Assembly (NCBI RefSeq): GCF_018070045.1
Contig: NZ_JAGPYK010000005.1
Span: forward strand, 62,001-126,000
Direction: 5' to 3'
Length of the DNA stretch: 64,000 bases
From: Micromonospora sp. U21
GTDB lineage: Bacteria > Actinomycetota > Actinomycetes > Mycobacteriales > Micromonosporaceae
Shown: in pieces, positions 38,437 to 47,585 of the stretch
Numbering within the stretch: position 1 is the first letter of the stretch
How the letters are laid out: every line of letters starts with the position of its first letter
Made by a program: the position numbers and the translations under genes
Notes under the pieces: model-generated
Seen by the model: the letters and a program-made list of their open reading frames with translations, nothing else
What the model was told of the DNA's origin: nothing
The model's database searches: none

Positions 38437-39696
38437 GTGAACTCACGCAGACTCACCGCTGCCGCAGCCGCACTGATGGCCGCGACCCTGATCGCCGGCT
38501 GCAGCAGCGGCACCAACGCCGGCTCCGGCGACGACAACACCCTCACCATCGCCTCGGTCGACCAGGGCTCCATCGAACCGGTAGTGAAAGCTTTCGAAAC
38601 CGCGAACCCCGGCGTGAAGGTCAACCTCACCACCAGCGGCGCCGACCAGCACCAGCAGCAGATTCGTACGCAACTGTCGTCCGGCACCGCGCCGGACGTG
38701 ATGTCGGTCTGGCCGGGCAACGGCAATCCCGGCGCCACCTACGTGATCGCCAAGCCCGGCTACCTGCTCGACCTGTCCGACCAGCCGTGGGCCGCGCAAC
38801 TGCCGGACGCCTTCAAGAAGCTTTCCCAGTACGAGGGGAAGACCTACAACGCGCTGTTCGGGCTCAACGGCATCGGCGCCGTCTACAACGACGAGGCGGT
38901 GAGCAGGGCCGGCCTGACCACGCCGGGGACCTGGACCGACCTGCTCGCCTTCTGCAAATCCGCCGCCGGTAAGGGCACCCCCGCCTTCGCCCTCGGCATC
39001 CAGGACAACTGGGTCACCCAGCTCGCCCTGTACGCCCTGGTGGCCACCGATGTCTATGGCACGGACAAGGACTTCGACACCAAGATGCAGAGCGGCCAGG
39101 CCACCTTCGCCGGGTCGGCGTGGGCCAACGCCATGGCCAAATACCAGGAGATGAACAAGGCCGGCTGCTTCCAGAAGAGCCCCCTCAGCACCAGCTACGA
39201 GGCCAGCCAGACCCTGGCCGCGACCGGTAAGACGCTCGGCATCATCCAGGGCAACTGGGTCATCGCCCTGCTCAAGCAGAAGAACCCGAACGGCAAGTTC
39301 ACCATGAAGGCGCTGCCGGCGACCGACGACGCGGCGAGCTTCCTCATGCCTGCCGCTGCCGGTATGGGCTATGGCGTCAACGCGAAAGCGAAGAACAAGG
39401 AACTCTCGCTCAAGTTCGTCAACTTCGTCATGTCACCGGAGGGCATGAAGCTGTTCAACGAGGCACAAGGCAGTCTGCCGACCCTGCCCACCGCCACCAC
39501 CACCATCGACCCGGGTCTGACCGAACTCACCGCGTACGTCAAGGACAACCGCACAGTGCCGTTCATGGATCAGTTGTGGCCCAACGCCAAGGTCCAGCAG
39601 ACCATGCTCAGCGGCCTGCAGGAGATCTTCAGCGACCAGGCCACCGCCGCCGAGGTCCTCAAGGACATGGACGCCGACTACAAGGCAGGATCATGA
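38437..39696 (+). CDS. CUT1 sugar-binding lipoprotein (SBP family 1)
   Basis: This 419-residue lipoprotein begins VNSRRLTAAAAALMAATLIA and has a lipobox IAGC. The mature part has the family 1 features FETANPGVKVNL, APDVMSVWPGNGN and the C-terminal FVMSPEGMKLFNEAQG. The GTG at 38437 has SD GGGAG; an earlier GTG at 38425 is less well placed. In this operon it probably binds rhamnose-containing saccharides and hands them to the MalF/MalG pair. Its stop overlaps the GH78 start by 4 bases. Confidence 0.9.
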   Translation: MNSRRLTAAAAALMAATLIAGCSSGTNAGSGDDNTLTIASVDQGSIEPVVKAFETANPGVKVNLTTSGADQHQQQIRTQLSSGTAPDVMSVWPGNGNPGATYVIAKPGYLLDLSDQPWAAQLPDAFKKLSQYEGKTYNALFGLNGIGAVYNDEAVSRAGLTTPGTWTDLLAFCKSAAGKGTPAFALGIQDNWVTQLALYALVATDVYGTDKDFDTKMQSGQATFAGSAWANAMAKYQEMNKAGCFQKSPLSTSYEASQTLAATGKTLGIIQGNWVIALLKQKNPNGKFTMKALPATDDAASFLMPAAAGMGYGVNAKAKNKELSLKFVNFVMSPEGMKLFNEAQGSLPTLPTATTTIDPGLTELTAYVKDNRTVPFMDQLWPNAKVQQTMLSGLQEIFSDQATAAEVLKDMDADYKAGS

Positions 39697-42600
39697 GAGC
39701 CGTAAGCCTGATCACCGCACTCGGGCTCGCCGCGACGCTCGCCGCGACCTCCGTCCTCGCTGCCACCCCGGCCGGTGCCATCGGTCCCGACGTGCGAGTC
39801 GTGGATCTGCGCGTCGACGGCCGCCCCGACCAGCCGATCGGGCTGGACAACCCCAACCCCCTGCTGAGCTGGCGCTTCGCCGAAACTCGGTCAGCGGCCG
39901 CTGACCGGCAGACCGCCTACCAGATTCAGGTCCGCGACCTCGGCCACAATCGGCTCATCTGGGACTCCGGCAAGGTCACCTCCGCCATCCAATCCGGCGT
40001 CCGCTACTCCGGCACGGCACTCAGCTCCCGGCAACGCCTCGCCTGGCAGGTCCGGGTCTGGGACGCCAACCGACGCGCCTCCGCCTGGAGCGCCCGCTCC
40101 ACCTGGGAGATGGGCCTGCTCCAGCAATCCGACTGGGGCAGCGCGAAATGGATCGAGTATCCCGACCGCGTCGACACCCAACCGATGCCGATCTTCGCCC
40201 GCCAGTTCAGCATCGACCCACGCCGTAAGGTCAGTCACGCGCGGCTCTACCTGTCCGGCGTCGGCATGCACCTGCCGACCGTCAACGGCCGCGAGTTGAA
40301 CAACGAGGTCCTCGCTCCCGGCTACTCGAATTACCAACTCTCGAGTGAGTACCGCGGTTTCGACATCACCGACGAGCTTCGCAAGGGTGACAACACCGTC
40401 GGGGTCAAGCTGGGCAACGGCCCGGCGTACGTGCGGCGCAGCGTCACCAACCCGGCGGTCGGGCGTACGTCCCCGTACTCGTGGTGGCAGAGCCAACTCA
40501 AAGGCCGCGGCGTGCTCACCGGCGACACCGAGGCCGGGGCAACCACCGTGCGCCTCGACAGCGTCACCGGCTACCACGTCGGCGGCACCATCAACGTCGA
40601 CACCGCGGGTGGCGGCGACAGCCTGGAGTCGCGGACCATCACCGCGATCGGGACGGCCGGCGCCGACGGCACCGGCATCACCTTCACCCCCGGCCTGTCC
40701 AAACCGCACTCCACCGGCGCCACGGTCACCGGGTCTGGCAACAACGTCGCAGCCAGCGATGCCAGCGCCGGAGCGGCCGTCACCCCACGGCTCATCGCCC
40801 GACTCGAGGTCTCGTACACAAGCGGGTCCTCGACGGTGATCGTCTCGGACCGCGAGTGGCGCACCTCGCTGGGCCCGCTCGTCACCGACGCCTGGTATTC
40901 CGGGTCGGATCACGACGCCCGCCGCGAGCAGCCCGGATGGGACCAGCCCGGCGCCGACCTGACGGCCACGGCGAAGCGGCGCGACGGCAGCCCGGCCGAA
41001 TGGATCGCCGCCGGAATCGCACCACCGCCGAACCTCGCGACCAAGCTGGTCGGACGCACCGCCCCACCAATCAAGATCGCCGAAAAGTTCACCCCGGTCG
41101 CGGTGACCAACCCGAAGCCCGGCACCTGGGTGTTCGACTTCGGGCAGAACATCGTCGGCTTGCCGCAACTCACGCTCAAGCCGGGTGTGCCGGCCGGCAC
41201 CACGATCCGCCTGTCGCCAGCCGAGTCGCTCGCGGCCGACGGCACTGTGGATCAGGCCTCGTTGATGGGTGGCGGAGGTAGCCGCGGCACCGACCTGTTC
41301 AACACCTACACCTCCGGTGGGCTACGCGGCGGGGAGACCTGGCGGCCGGACTTCAACTATTTCGGCATGCAGTGGGTGCAGGTCACCGGCCTGCCCGAAG
41401 GCTATCTGCCGACCAAGGACACCATCACCGGGCTGCGAGTGCAGGCGGATACGCCCCTTGCCGGCACCGTGCTCACGTCGAACGCGCGAGTCAATCGCAT
41501 CCACGACATGGCCTGGTACTCGTTCGCCGGCAACATCATGTCCGTCTTCACCGACTGCCCTGGCCGGGAGAAGCTGTCCTACCCGGCGGACTACACCATG
41601 CCGATGGGCTCTATCCACCGCAACTTCGACCTGTCCGCCTATCTGCGCACCCACGAGCGGCACCTGGTCGAAGGCCAGTCGATGGCGGACACCCCGATGT
41701 TCGGCAACGTTGCGCTCAAGACCCCCGTCTACGACTGGGGCTACTCGGGTCGTTTCGGTGATGAGATCAACTGGGGTAACGCCATCATCCTGGTTCCGGG
41801 ACTCCTGCGGCAGTTGTACGGCGACACCGAGACGGCGGCCCGTTACTACGAGCCGATGGTGCGGTTCGCCGACTACATCCAGCGGCAGAAGGCGGTCGGG
41901 CACATCGTCGACGCAGCGCTGGCCGACTGGGTGTCCGCCGACCAGACCTCCGGCCGCATCACCGGAACCTGGGGTTACTACCTCATGATCAGCGAACTCG
42001 CGAAGCTGGCGGAGCTGACCGGCCGTCCCGCGGACGCGCAGAAGTACACGGCGCTCGCCGCGGACATCAAGACGGCGTTCAACGCGGCCTTCTACAACAC
42101 GACTCTGCGCCGCTACACCACCGACGGCACCGCAGGCACCGCGGGCGCCACCCAGACGGCGCAGGCCCTCGCCCTCGACGCCGGCCTGGTGCCCGACGGG
42201 GAACGGCAACCCGTCCTCGACGCACTCGTGGAACTGGTCTACACGTTCCATCCGGTCGGTGACGGTCCGCACTTCAGCGGCGGCACCATCGGCATGGCAC
42301 CGACCGTGCGGGCGCTGTCCGCCGGCGGCCGCGACGACGTGCTGTGGGACCTCATCCAGGAAGATGAGCAGCCCAGCTACGGCTACTTCATGGAGTCCAC
42401 CACAGCGAACCCGGGCGGCATGACGACCGTGGGGGAGCGGTGGAACCGGGGCGACTCCAAGAACCACATGATCCTCGCCCAGATCGAGGAGTGGTTCCAC
42501 GCCGGCCTGGCAGGTATCCGTGCTGCCGACGGCACCACCGCCTACCGCGACCTGGTCATCCAGCCGAAGGTGGTCGGCAACCTGACGTTCGTCAAGGGCA

Positions 42601-42824
42601 GCTACACGACCCCGCAAGGTACGGCCCGCTCCGAGTGGACCCGTACCGGAGACCGCCTGCGGCTGACCGTCACCGTTCCGCCAAACAGCACCGCCGAGGT
42701 GTGGGTGCCCACCCTCGGCGGCAAGGTGACCGGCGCTCCGCACCGCACGAAGCTCCTGCGCACCGAGGGCGGCTATTCCGTCTACCGGTCGCCGTCGGGC
42801 ACCTACACCTTCACCACCAGGTGA
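39693..42824 (+). CDS. Secreted alpha-L-rhamnosidase, GH78
   Basis: This exported enzyme of 1043 residues has a signal peptide (VSLITALGLAATLAATSVLA, cleaved near TPAGA). It then has the Bac_rhamnosid N-terminal beta-sandwich (NPLLSWRFAETRS), the domain with LYLSGVGMHLPTVNGRELNN, an extra segment at about residues 269-359, the alpha/alpha-barrel, and a C-terminal beta domain. Acidic residues D621 and E626 in DCPGREKL fit the catalytic motif of the family. It releases L-rhamnose from glycosides outside the cell. The ATG at 39693 overlaps the binding-protein stop, and the frame further upstream is a shadow. Confidence 0.93.
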   Translation: MRAVSLITALGLAATLAATSVLAATPAGAIGPDVRVVDLRVDGRPDQPIGLDNPNPLLSWRFAETRSAAADRQTAYQIQVRDLGHNRLIWDSGKVTSAIQSGVRYSGTALSSRQRLAWQVRVWDANRRASAWSARSTWEMGLLQQSDWGSAKWIEYPDRVDTQPMPIFARQFSIDPRRKVSHARLYLSGVGMHLPTVNGRELNNEVLAPGYSNYQLSSEYRGFDITDELRKGDNTVGVKLGNGPAYVRRSVTNPAVGRTSPYSWWQSQLKGRGVLTGDTEAGATTVRLDSVTGYHVGGTINVDTAGGGDSLESRTITAIGTAGADGTGITFTPGLSKPHSTGATVTGSGNNVAASDASAGAAVTPRLIARLEVSYTSGSSTVIVSDREWRTSLGPLVTDAWYSGSDHDARREQPGWDQPGADLTATAKRRDGSPAEWIAAGIAPPPNLATKLVGRTAPPIKIAEKFTPVAVTNPKPGTWVFDFGQNIVGLPQLTLKPGVPAGTTIRLSPAESLAADGTVDQASLMGGGGSRGTDLFNTYTSGGLRGGETWRPDFNYFGMQWVQVTGLPEGYLPTKDTITGLRVQADTPLAGTVLTSNARVNRIHDMAWYSFAGNIMSVFTDCPGREKLSYPADYTMPMGSIHRNFDLSAYLRTHERHLVEGQSMADTPMFGNVALKTPVYDWGYSGRFGDEINWGNAIILVPGLLRQLYGDTETAARYYEPMVRFADYIQRQKAVGHIVDAALADWVSADQTSGRITGTWGYYLMISELAKLAELTGRPADAQKYTALAADIKTAFNAAFYNTTLRRYTTDGTAGTAGATQTAQALALDAGLVPDGERQPVLDALVELVYTFHPVGDGPHFSGGTIGMAPTVRALSAGGRDDVLWDLIQEDEQPSYGYFMESTTANPGGMTTVGERWNRGDSKNHMILAQIEEWFHAGLAGIRAADGTTAYRDLVIQPKVVGNLTFVKGSYTTPQGTARSEWTRTGDRLRLTVTVPPNSTAEVWVPTLGGKVTGAPHRTKLLRTEGGYSVYRSPSGTYTFTTR

Positions 42825-42829
42825 TGTGA

Positions 42830-42862
42830 CGTGGCCTCCGCGCCCTGGGCGCGGAGGCCACG
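42830..42862. terminator. 15-bp perfect hairpin between GH78 and GH1 genes
   Basis: The arms at 42830-42844 and 42848-42862 pair perfectly around a 3-base loop, 5 bases after the GH78 stop. It probably stops or attenuates transcription, or protects the upstream mRNA end. GH1 expression would then be lower than GH78, or driven by its own promoter. Confidence 0.75.
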
Positions 42863-42886
42863 ACTCCACCTGCCGAGAGGACTCGC

Positions 42887-44080
42887 GTGGACCTACCTGC
42901 CGACTTTCTGTGGGGCACCGCCACCTCGGCCCACCAGGTCGAAGGCGGCAACACCAACAACGACTGGTGGGACTTCGAACACCACCCCACGTCGGCCGCG
43001 CAGACGTCGTCGGGCGACGGCATCGACCACTTCCACCGGTACTCCGATGACTTTGCGCTTCTTCGCTCCCTGGGCCACAACGCACACCGCCTGTCGATCG
43101 AGTGGTCTCGGATCGAACCGGCGCCCGGCGAGTTCAGCCGCACCGCCATCGCCCACTACCGGCGGGTCCTCACCGCGCTCGCCGGCACCGGCATGACCGC
43201 CTTCGTCACCCTGCACCACTTCACCCTGCCGCGCTGGTTCGCCGCCCGCGGCGGCTGGCTCGCCCCGGACGCCATCGACCTGTTCACCCGGTACTGCGCT
43301 CATGTCACGGCTGAGCTGGGCTCGCTGATGCCGTACATCTGCACCCTCAACGAGCCGCAGATGATCGCCCTGCATGGCTACCTCGAGGGCTACCACCCGC
43401 CCGGCCTGACCAACCCGGTCCTGTGGAGACGCGTCGGCTCGGTTCTGCTCGACGCACACCTCGCAGCGGTCCCGGCGATCCGCGCCGCCGGTGGCGCCCA
43501 GATCGGGCTGGCCGTGCAGCTGCCGGTGCTCGCCCCGGCCCGCGACGACGACGCCTGTCGTTCTCTGCACCGGCTGATGCGCTACGAGATCGTCGACCGC
43601 TACCTCGACAACCTCGCCGGCCCCGACGGCGGTGACTGGCTCGGAGTGCAGTATTACCGCAAACAATGGGTGGACCCCGCCTCACCCACCTGGTTCGGTG
43701 AACCGCCGACCGGCACCCCGCTGACCCAAATGGGCTGGGCCGTGCACCCCGACGGCCTGCGGGAGATGCTGCACCGCGCCGCCGCCACCGGGCTGCCGCT
43801 CTACGTCACCGAGAACGGCATCGCCACCACCGACGACACCGAACGGATCACGTATCTCACCACCCACCTGGCAGCCCTCGCCCAGGCCTGCGCCGAAGGC
43901 GTCGACGTGCGCGGATACCTGCACTGGTCGGCGTTCGACAACTTTGAGTGGAGCGAGGGATATCGACCCCGATTCGGACTCATCAGCGTCGACGACTCGT
44001 TCGCCCGGTTGCCCAAACCCAGCGCCCACGTCTTCGCCCGCATCGCCCGCACCGGACAACTCCAGGAGACCCCGCGATGA
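42887..44080 (+). CDS. GH1 beta-glucosidase (compact)
   Basis: This 397-residue family 1 glycosidase has no signal peptide and is therefore cytoplasmic. The N-terminus LPADFLWGTATSAHQVEG, acid/base E156 in TLNEPQ and nucleophile E309 in YVTENG are present. It is shorter than the usual 440-470 residues but holds both catalytic motifs. The GTG at 42887 has an SD-like GAGAGG. Position after the GH78 suggests it hydrolyses the glucoside left when rhamnose is removed from a rutinoside-type sugar. Confidence 0.92.
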   Translation: MDLPADFLWGTATSAHQVEGGNTNNDWWDFEHHPTSAAQTSSGDGIDHFHRYSDDFALLRSLGHNAHRLSIEWSRIEPAPGEFSRTAIAHYRRVLTALAGTGMTAFVTLHHFTLPRWFAARGGWLAPDAIDLFTRYCAHVTAELGSLMPYICTLNEPQMIALHGYLEGYHPPGLTNPVLWRRVGSVLLDAHLAAVPAIRAAGGAQIGLAVQLPVLAPARDDDACRSLHRLMRYEIVDRYLDNLAGPDGGDWLGVQYYRKQWVDPASPTWFGEPPTGTPLTQMGWAVHPDGLREMLHRAAATGLPLYVTENGIATTDDTERITYLTTHLAALAQACAEGVDVRGYLHWSAFDNFEWSEGYRPRFGLISVDDSFARLPKPSAHVFARIARTGQLQETPR

Positions 44081-44129
44081 CCGCCGGCGGAATCAGCACC
44101 GCGGAGGCCGCCAGGTCCCCGCCCGGCAG

Positions 44130-45194
44130 CTACGGTGCGTCGCCCCGCACGGACCGGTCGGCGGCGCGACGGAGGCGGTCGTGCCGGGAGGGTTCCTCAC
44201 GGGCCGGCATCCGCTGCCGGACGGGGTCCACCGGCCGGGCCGGCACGCGCGGGGCCTGCCCGCTCTCCGTCAGCAGGTCCTCCGTCTCCTGGATCAGGTA
44301 GTGCGGCCGGTGTTTGGTCTCGTAGTAGATCCGGCCGATGTACTCCCCGATGACGCCGAGGATCATCATCTGGATCCCGCCGAGACCGATCACGCTGACG
44401 ATGATGGTGGTGTAGCCGGGGACGTCGATGCCCTTCTCGACGGCGTCGGCGACCACCCAGATCATGTATCCCAGCGCGATCAGGGTGAGGAACAGGCCGC
44501 AGTAGATGGCCAGTCGCAGCGGCCGGTTGTTGAACGACAGGAGACCGTCGAACCCGTAGTTGAAGAGCTTGCCGAACGTCCACCGGCTCCGACCGGCCTG
44601 ACGTGTCTCGTTGCGGTGCGCGACCACGACCGTCCGGAACCCGATCCAGGAGAACAGTCCCTTGGAGAACCGGTTGTACTCGGGCATGGCCAGCACGGCG
44701 TCCACCGCGAGCCGGGACAGCAGCCGGAAGTCGCCCGCGCCGTCCAGCAGCCGTACGTCGATCCACCAGTTGACCATCCGGTAGAAGGACCGCGAGGCGA
44801 GCATCCGCAGGAACCGGTCACCATGCCGGTCCCGGCGGGCGATCACCTGGTCGAATCCCTGGCGGTACAGCGCCACCATGTCGGGCAGCAGTCGCGGCGG
44901 GTGCTGCAGGTCGGCGTCCATGATGACCACGGCGTCCCCGGTGGCGCGCTCCAGACCGGCCAGCATCGCCGCCTCCTTGCCGAAGTTCCGGCTCAGCGAC
45001 GTGTACCGCACCGACGGGTCGCCCGCGGCCAGCCGGCGCAGCGCCACGAGGGTGCCGTCCGCGCTCCCGTCGTCGACGTAGACCACCTCAACATCGACGT
45101 CGGGCAGCTCGGCCAGCGCGGCGGTCACCGCCCGGTGCAGCCCTTCCACCGACGCTTCCTCGTTGAAGCAGGGCACCACTACCGACAGCCGCAC
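44130..45194 (-). CDS. GT2 glycosyltransferase with two C-terminal membrane helices
   Basis: This 354-residue protein of the polyprenyl-phosphate sugar transferase type (DPM1/GtrB-like) has the catalytic N-terminal domain VVVPCFNEEASVEGL with DDGSADGT and the DxD-like MDADLQHPP. Two helices lie near residues 230-255 and 265-295. It would load a sugar from a nucleotide sugar onto undecaprenyl phosphate at the inner membrane face. I use the GTG at 45194; the longer frame to 45494 is a shadow of the neighbouring gene. It probably forms a unit with the membrane protein gene at 45230, 35 bases upstream, which could then be the acceptor-side transferase. Confidence 0.88.
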   Translation of the reverse strand: MRLSVVVPCFNEEASVEGLHRAVTAALAELPDVDVEVVYVDDGSADGTLVALRRLAAGDPSVRYTSLSRNFGKEAAMLAGLERATGDAVVIMDADLQHPPRLLPDMVALYRQGFDQVIARRDRHGDRFLRMLASRSFYRMVNWWIDVRLLDGAGDFRLLSRLAVDAVLAMPEYNRFSKGLFSWIGFRTVVVAHRNETRQAGRSRWTFGKLFNYGFDGLLSFNNRPLRLAIYCGLFLTLIALGYMIWVVADAVEKGIDVPGYTTIIVSVIGLGGIQMMILGVIGEYIGRIYYETKHRPHYLIQETEDLLTESGQAPRVPARPVDPVRQRMPAREEPSRHDRLRRAADRSVRGDAP

Positions 45195-45229
45195 GTCGTC
45201 ACCCCGCCCGGCCCGTACCCGCAGAGCCG

Positions 45230-47017
45230 TCACCCGAGGTGGTAGACCAGCACACCATCGAGCTCCTCCCGCGTGATGCCCAGTCCGTCGACCGGCCGGG
45301 CCGCGATGCCCTCCCACGACGTCCCGACGGCCCGGTCGGGCATGGCCACGACCGACCGGATCCCGATGCCACGCAGGTAGGCCACGCTCCCGGGATCGGG
45401 GAAAGAGGCCGCCGCCGCCCGGGTCTGCGCCAGGGTGGCGGGCTCGAAGCCGGCCAGCCCGTTCGCCACCCGGGGGAACCCGTCGGTCGTCCACAGCATG
45501 TAGTGCAGGTCGTTCGTGCCGCCGATCGGCAGCAGCAGGACGGGCTCCTCCGCCACCCGCATCGCGGCCGGTGGCCGCGGCACCACCGGGTGCGGCGTCC
45601 GGTTCACCCCCTCCAGCCCGACCAGGGCCAGCGGTATCAGGAGAACCGCCGGCGCCAGCAGCCGCGTGCGCCTCCGGGTGGGGGACCGTCGCGCCGACTC
45701 GGCGATCGCCGTCACCAGCCCGGCCGCCAGCACCGCCAGCAGCAGACTGGTCCAGTGCATCATCCGGCCCGGCGTCCGCAGCGCGTCCCAGCCGGGCAGG
45801 TGCCGGGACAGCGTGAGGTAGCCGGGGTCACCATCGCCACCCAGCGTGGCGCCGAGGCCCAGCAGCACCGTCCCTAGGACGCCCAGCCCCAACGCGACCC
45901 GGTGCCGGACCGGGTACACCGAGACGAACAGCCCCGCCATGGCCATCCCGATCAGGGCCATGCCGGGCAGCAACGCCATCTCCGGGGGCCAGGACAGCTG
46001 CACCCGGGCCGCCGCGTGCGGCTCACCCCACAACCAGGAGTCCGCCGGGGCGGTGACGAAGCCGATCAGCGGCGGCGAGAACATCTCCGTCCAGTCCAGG
46101 GACCGCACGGCCTGCGGATTGAGGTCGACGACCCGCAGGTAGACCAGCCCCAGGAGCAGCGTCACCGCGCCGAAGACGAGCCCACCGGCCAGATCGGCCA
46201 GCAGCAACCGGCGGCCGAACGGGAGTCGCGCCCGCCGCCGCCACCACGACCAGCCGTAGCAGCCGGGGGCCACCAGCACTGCGGCGAGCAGGAAGTAGAC
46301 CAGTGGCAGCCCGATGCCGAAGCCCAGGCTGACCTGCCAGGCGGCGACGATCCACCCGGCCAACGCCCACCCGGGTCGGCGTCGCTCGGGCCGGTACCCG
46401 TGCCGCAACGACCAGCCGTGCCCGCGTGCCAGCATCGCCAGGGACAACGCGATTCCACCGCTGGAGAGGATGTTCAGGTGACCCGCGTGCGCCAGCCGCC
46501 ACGGCGCGTACGCCCACGCGAGCCCGGCGACCGCGCCGCCCCACCGGCCCGCCCCGAGCTGCCGGACCAACGCGTACGCCCCGACGAACGCCAACGCGTG
46601 TACCAGCACGTACATGACGTTGTAGTGGACCAGGGCGGCCTCGAAGCCCGAGCCGAGCGCGCCGATCGGGGCGTATCCGAGGAGGGTGTCGCTGTAGGCG
46701 AACGTGTACCTCTCCGGGTAGAGGGTGTTCGAGTGCCAGAGGTCGAGGGGCTGGCTCAGCAGGGCATGGCCCGACCAGGCCATCTGCCACGCCTGCAACG
46801 TCGGGTCGCCGAGGTCGCCGGGCACCGTGCTCGCCGGATGCCGCATCGTGGGCCAGGTCAGCACCACCGCGAGCAGCAGGCCACCGACCATCGCTCCGGT
46901 CCATTCGTGGCGTAACCAGCGCCACCGGGCCCAGCGGTCAGGGGTCGGGGCGGCGGGGACCGGGCTGTGGCCGTCGCTCGCGGCGACCGGCGGGCCGTCG
47001 GCGGCTCGGGTAGACAT
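45230..47017 (-). CDS. Multi-pass membrane protein, GT-C-like glycosyltransferase candidate
   Basis: This 595-residue protein has about 11-12 predicted helices. After a 30-residue Pro/Ala-rich cytoplasmic start and the first helix, the loop PGDLGDPTLQAWQMAWSGHA and later WHSNTLYPERYTFAYSDTLL resemble the acidic first loop of GT-C membrane glycosyltransferases. The C-terminal 130 residues are outside the membrane. It overlaps the 3' part of the SMR remnant frame upstream. Linked to a DPM1-like GT2, it may transfer the lipid-linked sugar outside the membrane. The family is not firmly recognised. Confidence 0.65.
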   Translation of the reverse strand: MSTRAADGPPVAASDGHSPVPAAPTPDRWARWRWLRHEWTGAMVGGLLLAVVLTWPTMRHPASTVPGDLGDPTLQAWQMAWSGHALLSQPLDLWHSNTLYPERYTFAYSDTLLGYAPIGALGSGFEAALVHYNVMYVLVHALAFVGAYALVRQLGAGRWGGAVAGLAWAYAPWRLAHAGHLNILSSGGIALSLAMLARGHGWSLRHGYRPERRRPGWALAGWIVAAWQVSLGFGIGLPLVYFLLAAVLVAPGCYGWSWWRRRARLPFGRRLLLADLAGGLVFGAVTLLLGLVYLRVVDLNPQAVRSLDWTEMFSPPLIGFVTAPADSWLWGEPHAAARVQLSWPPEMALLPGMALIGMAMAGLFVSVYPVRHRVALGLGVLGTVLLGLGATLGGDGDPGYLTLSRHLPGWDALRTPGRMMHWTSLLLAVLAAGLVTAIAESARRSPTRRRTRLLAPAVLLIPLALVGLEGVNRTPHPVVPRPPAAMRVAEEPVLLLPIGGTNDLHYMLWTTDGFPRVANGLAGFEPATLAQTRAAAASFPDPGSVAYLRGIGIRSVVAMPDRAVGTSWEGIAARPVDGLGITREELDGVLVYHLG

Positions 47018-47295
47018 AGATATGCATGATCCTCGATGCTGATCGCGTTGTCGACGGGTGGTCCGAAGTGTGGACTCGCCGAGTGATCAGTTGGAATTGG
47101 TGATCGGGCGAGCATGATGCCGCCGGTGATCAATGCCAGTGCGGTGAAGCGGCCGATGCTGACCGGGTCCCTGTGCACGACGATTCCGAGCGAGATCGCG
47201 CCGATCACGCCGATGCCGGTGAACACGGCGTAGGCGGCCGGCAGGTCCTGCATCGCCCGGGAGAGCAGGTGGACGGCGGCGGCTCCGATGATCAT
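46858..47295 (-). pseudogene. SMR-type small multidrug transporter lacking the first helix
   Basis: From the ATG at 47295 the frame reads LLSRAMQDLPAAYAVFTG, IGVIGAISLGIVVHR, then RFTALALITGGIMLA. These match helices 2-4 of SMR proteins (EmrE/SugE). Helix 1 with its essential Glu is absent. After about residue 70 the frame continues with no SMR match and overlaps the neighbouring gene by about 160 bases. A near-perfect SD (AGGAGG, 6 bases before ATG) precedes it, so it may still be translated, but it cannot work as a normal SMR pump. Confidence 0.55.
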
Positions 47296-47585
47296 GCAGA
47301 ACCTCCTGCTCGGCCGCTGCGACCAGCACGGACGACTCCGCTACGCCGGTCGATCCAAGGTGCCGTTGCACCAGCGTCCCGCGACGTCCTCCACCAGCGC
47401 ATCGCACAAGCGTTCGATCAATGGTCGATGCGGGGTGGCGAGTCGCCAGGCCCACGATGCTGGGCGCGGTGGCAGCCCTCGTCGGCCGTCAGGCCCCCAG
47501 TCATTAAGGGTGCGTCTTGTCCGTGGGCGGCGCGGCGACGTGGTACGACTGCATCAGCGACAAAGCCGACGAAGCGGGCGGGCCG

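Noticed and set aside
47296..47516. Guanidine riboswitch or other leader RNA for the SMR gene
   Set aside because: I saw no conserved core such as ACGR motifs in the expected arrangement; the gene itself is truncated.
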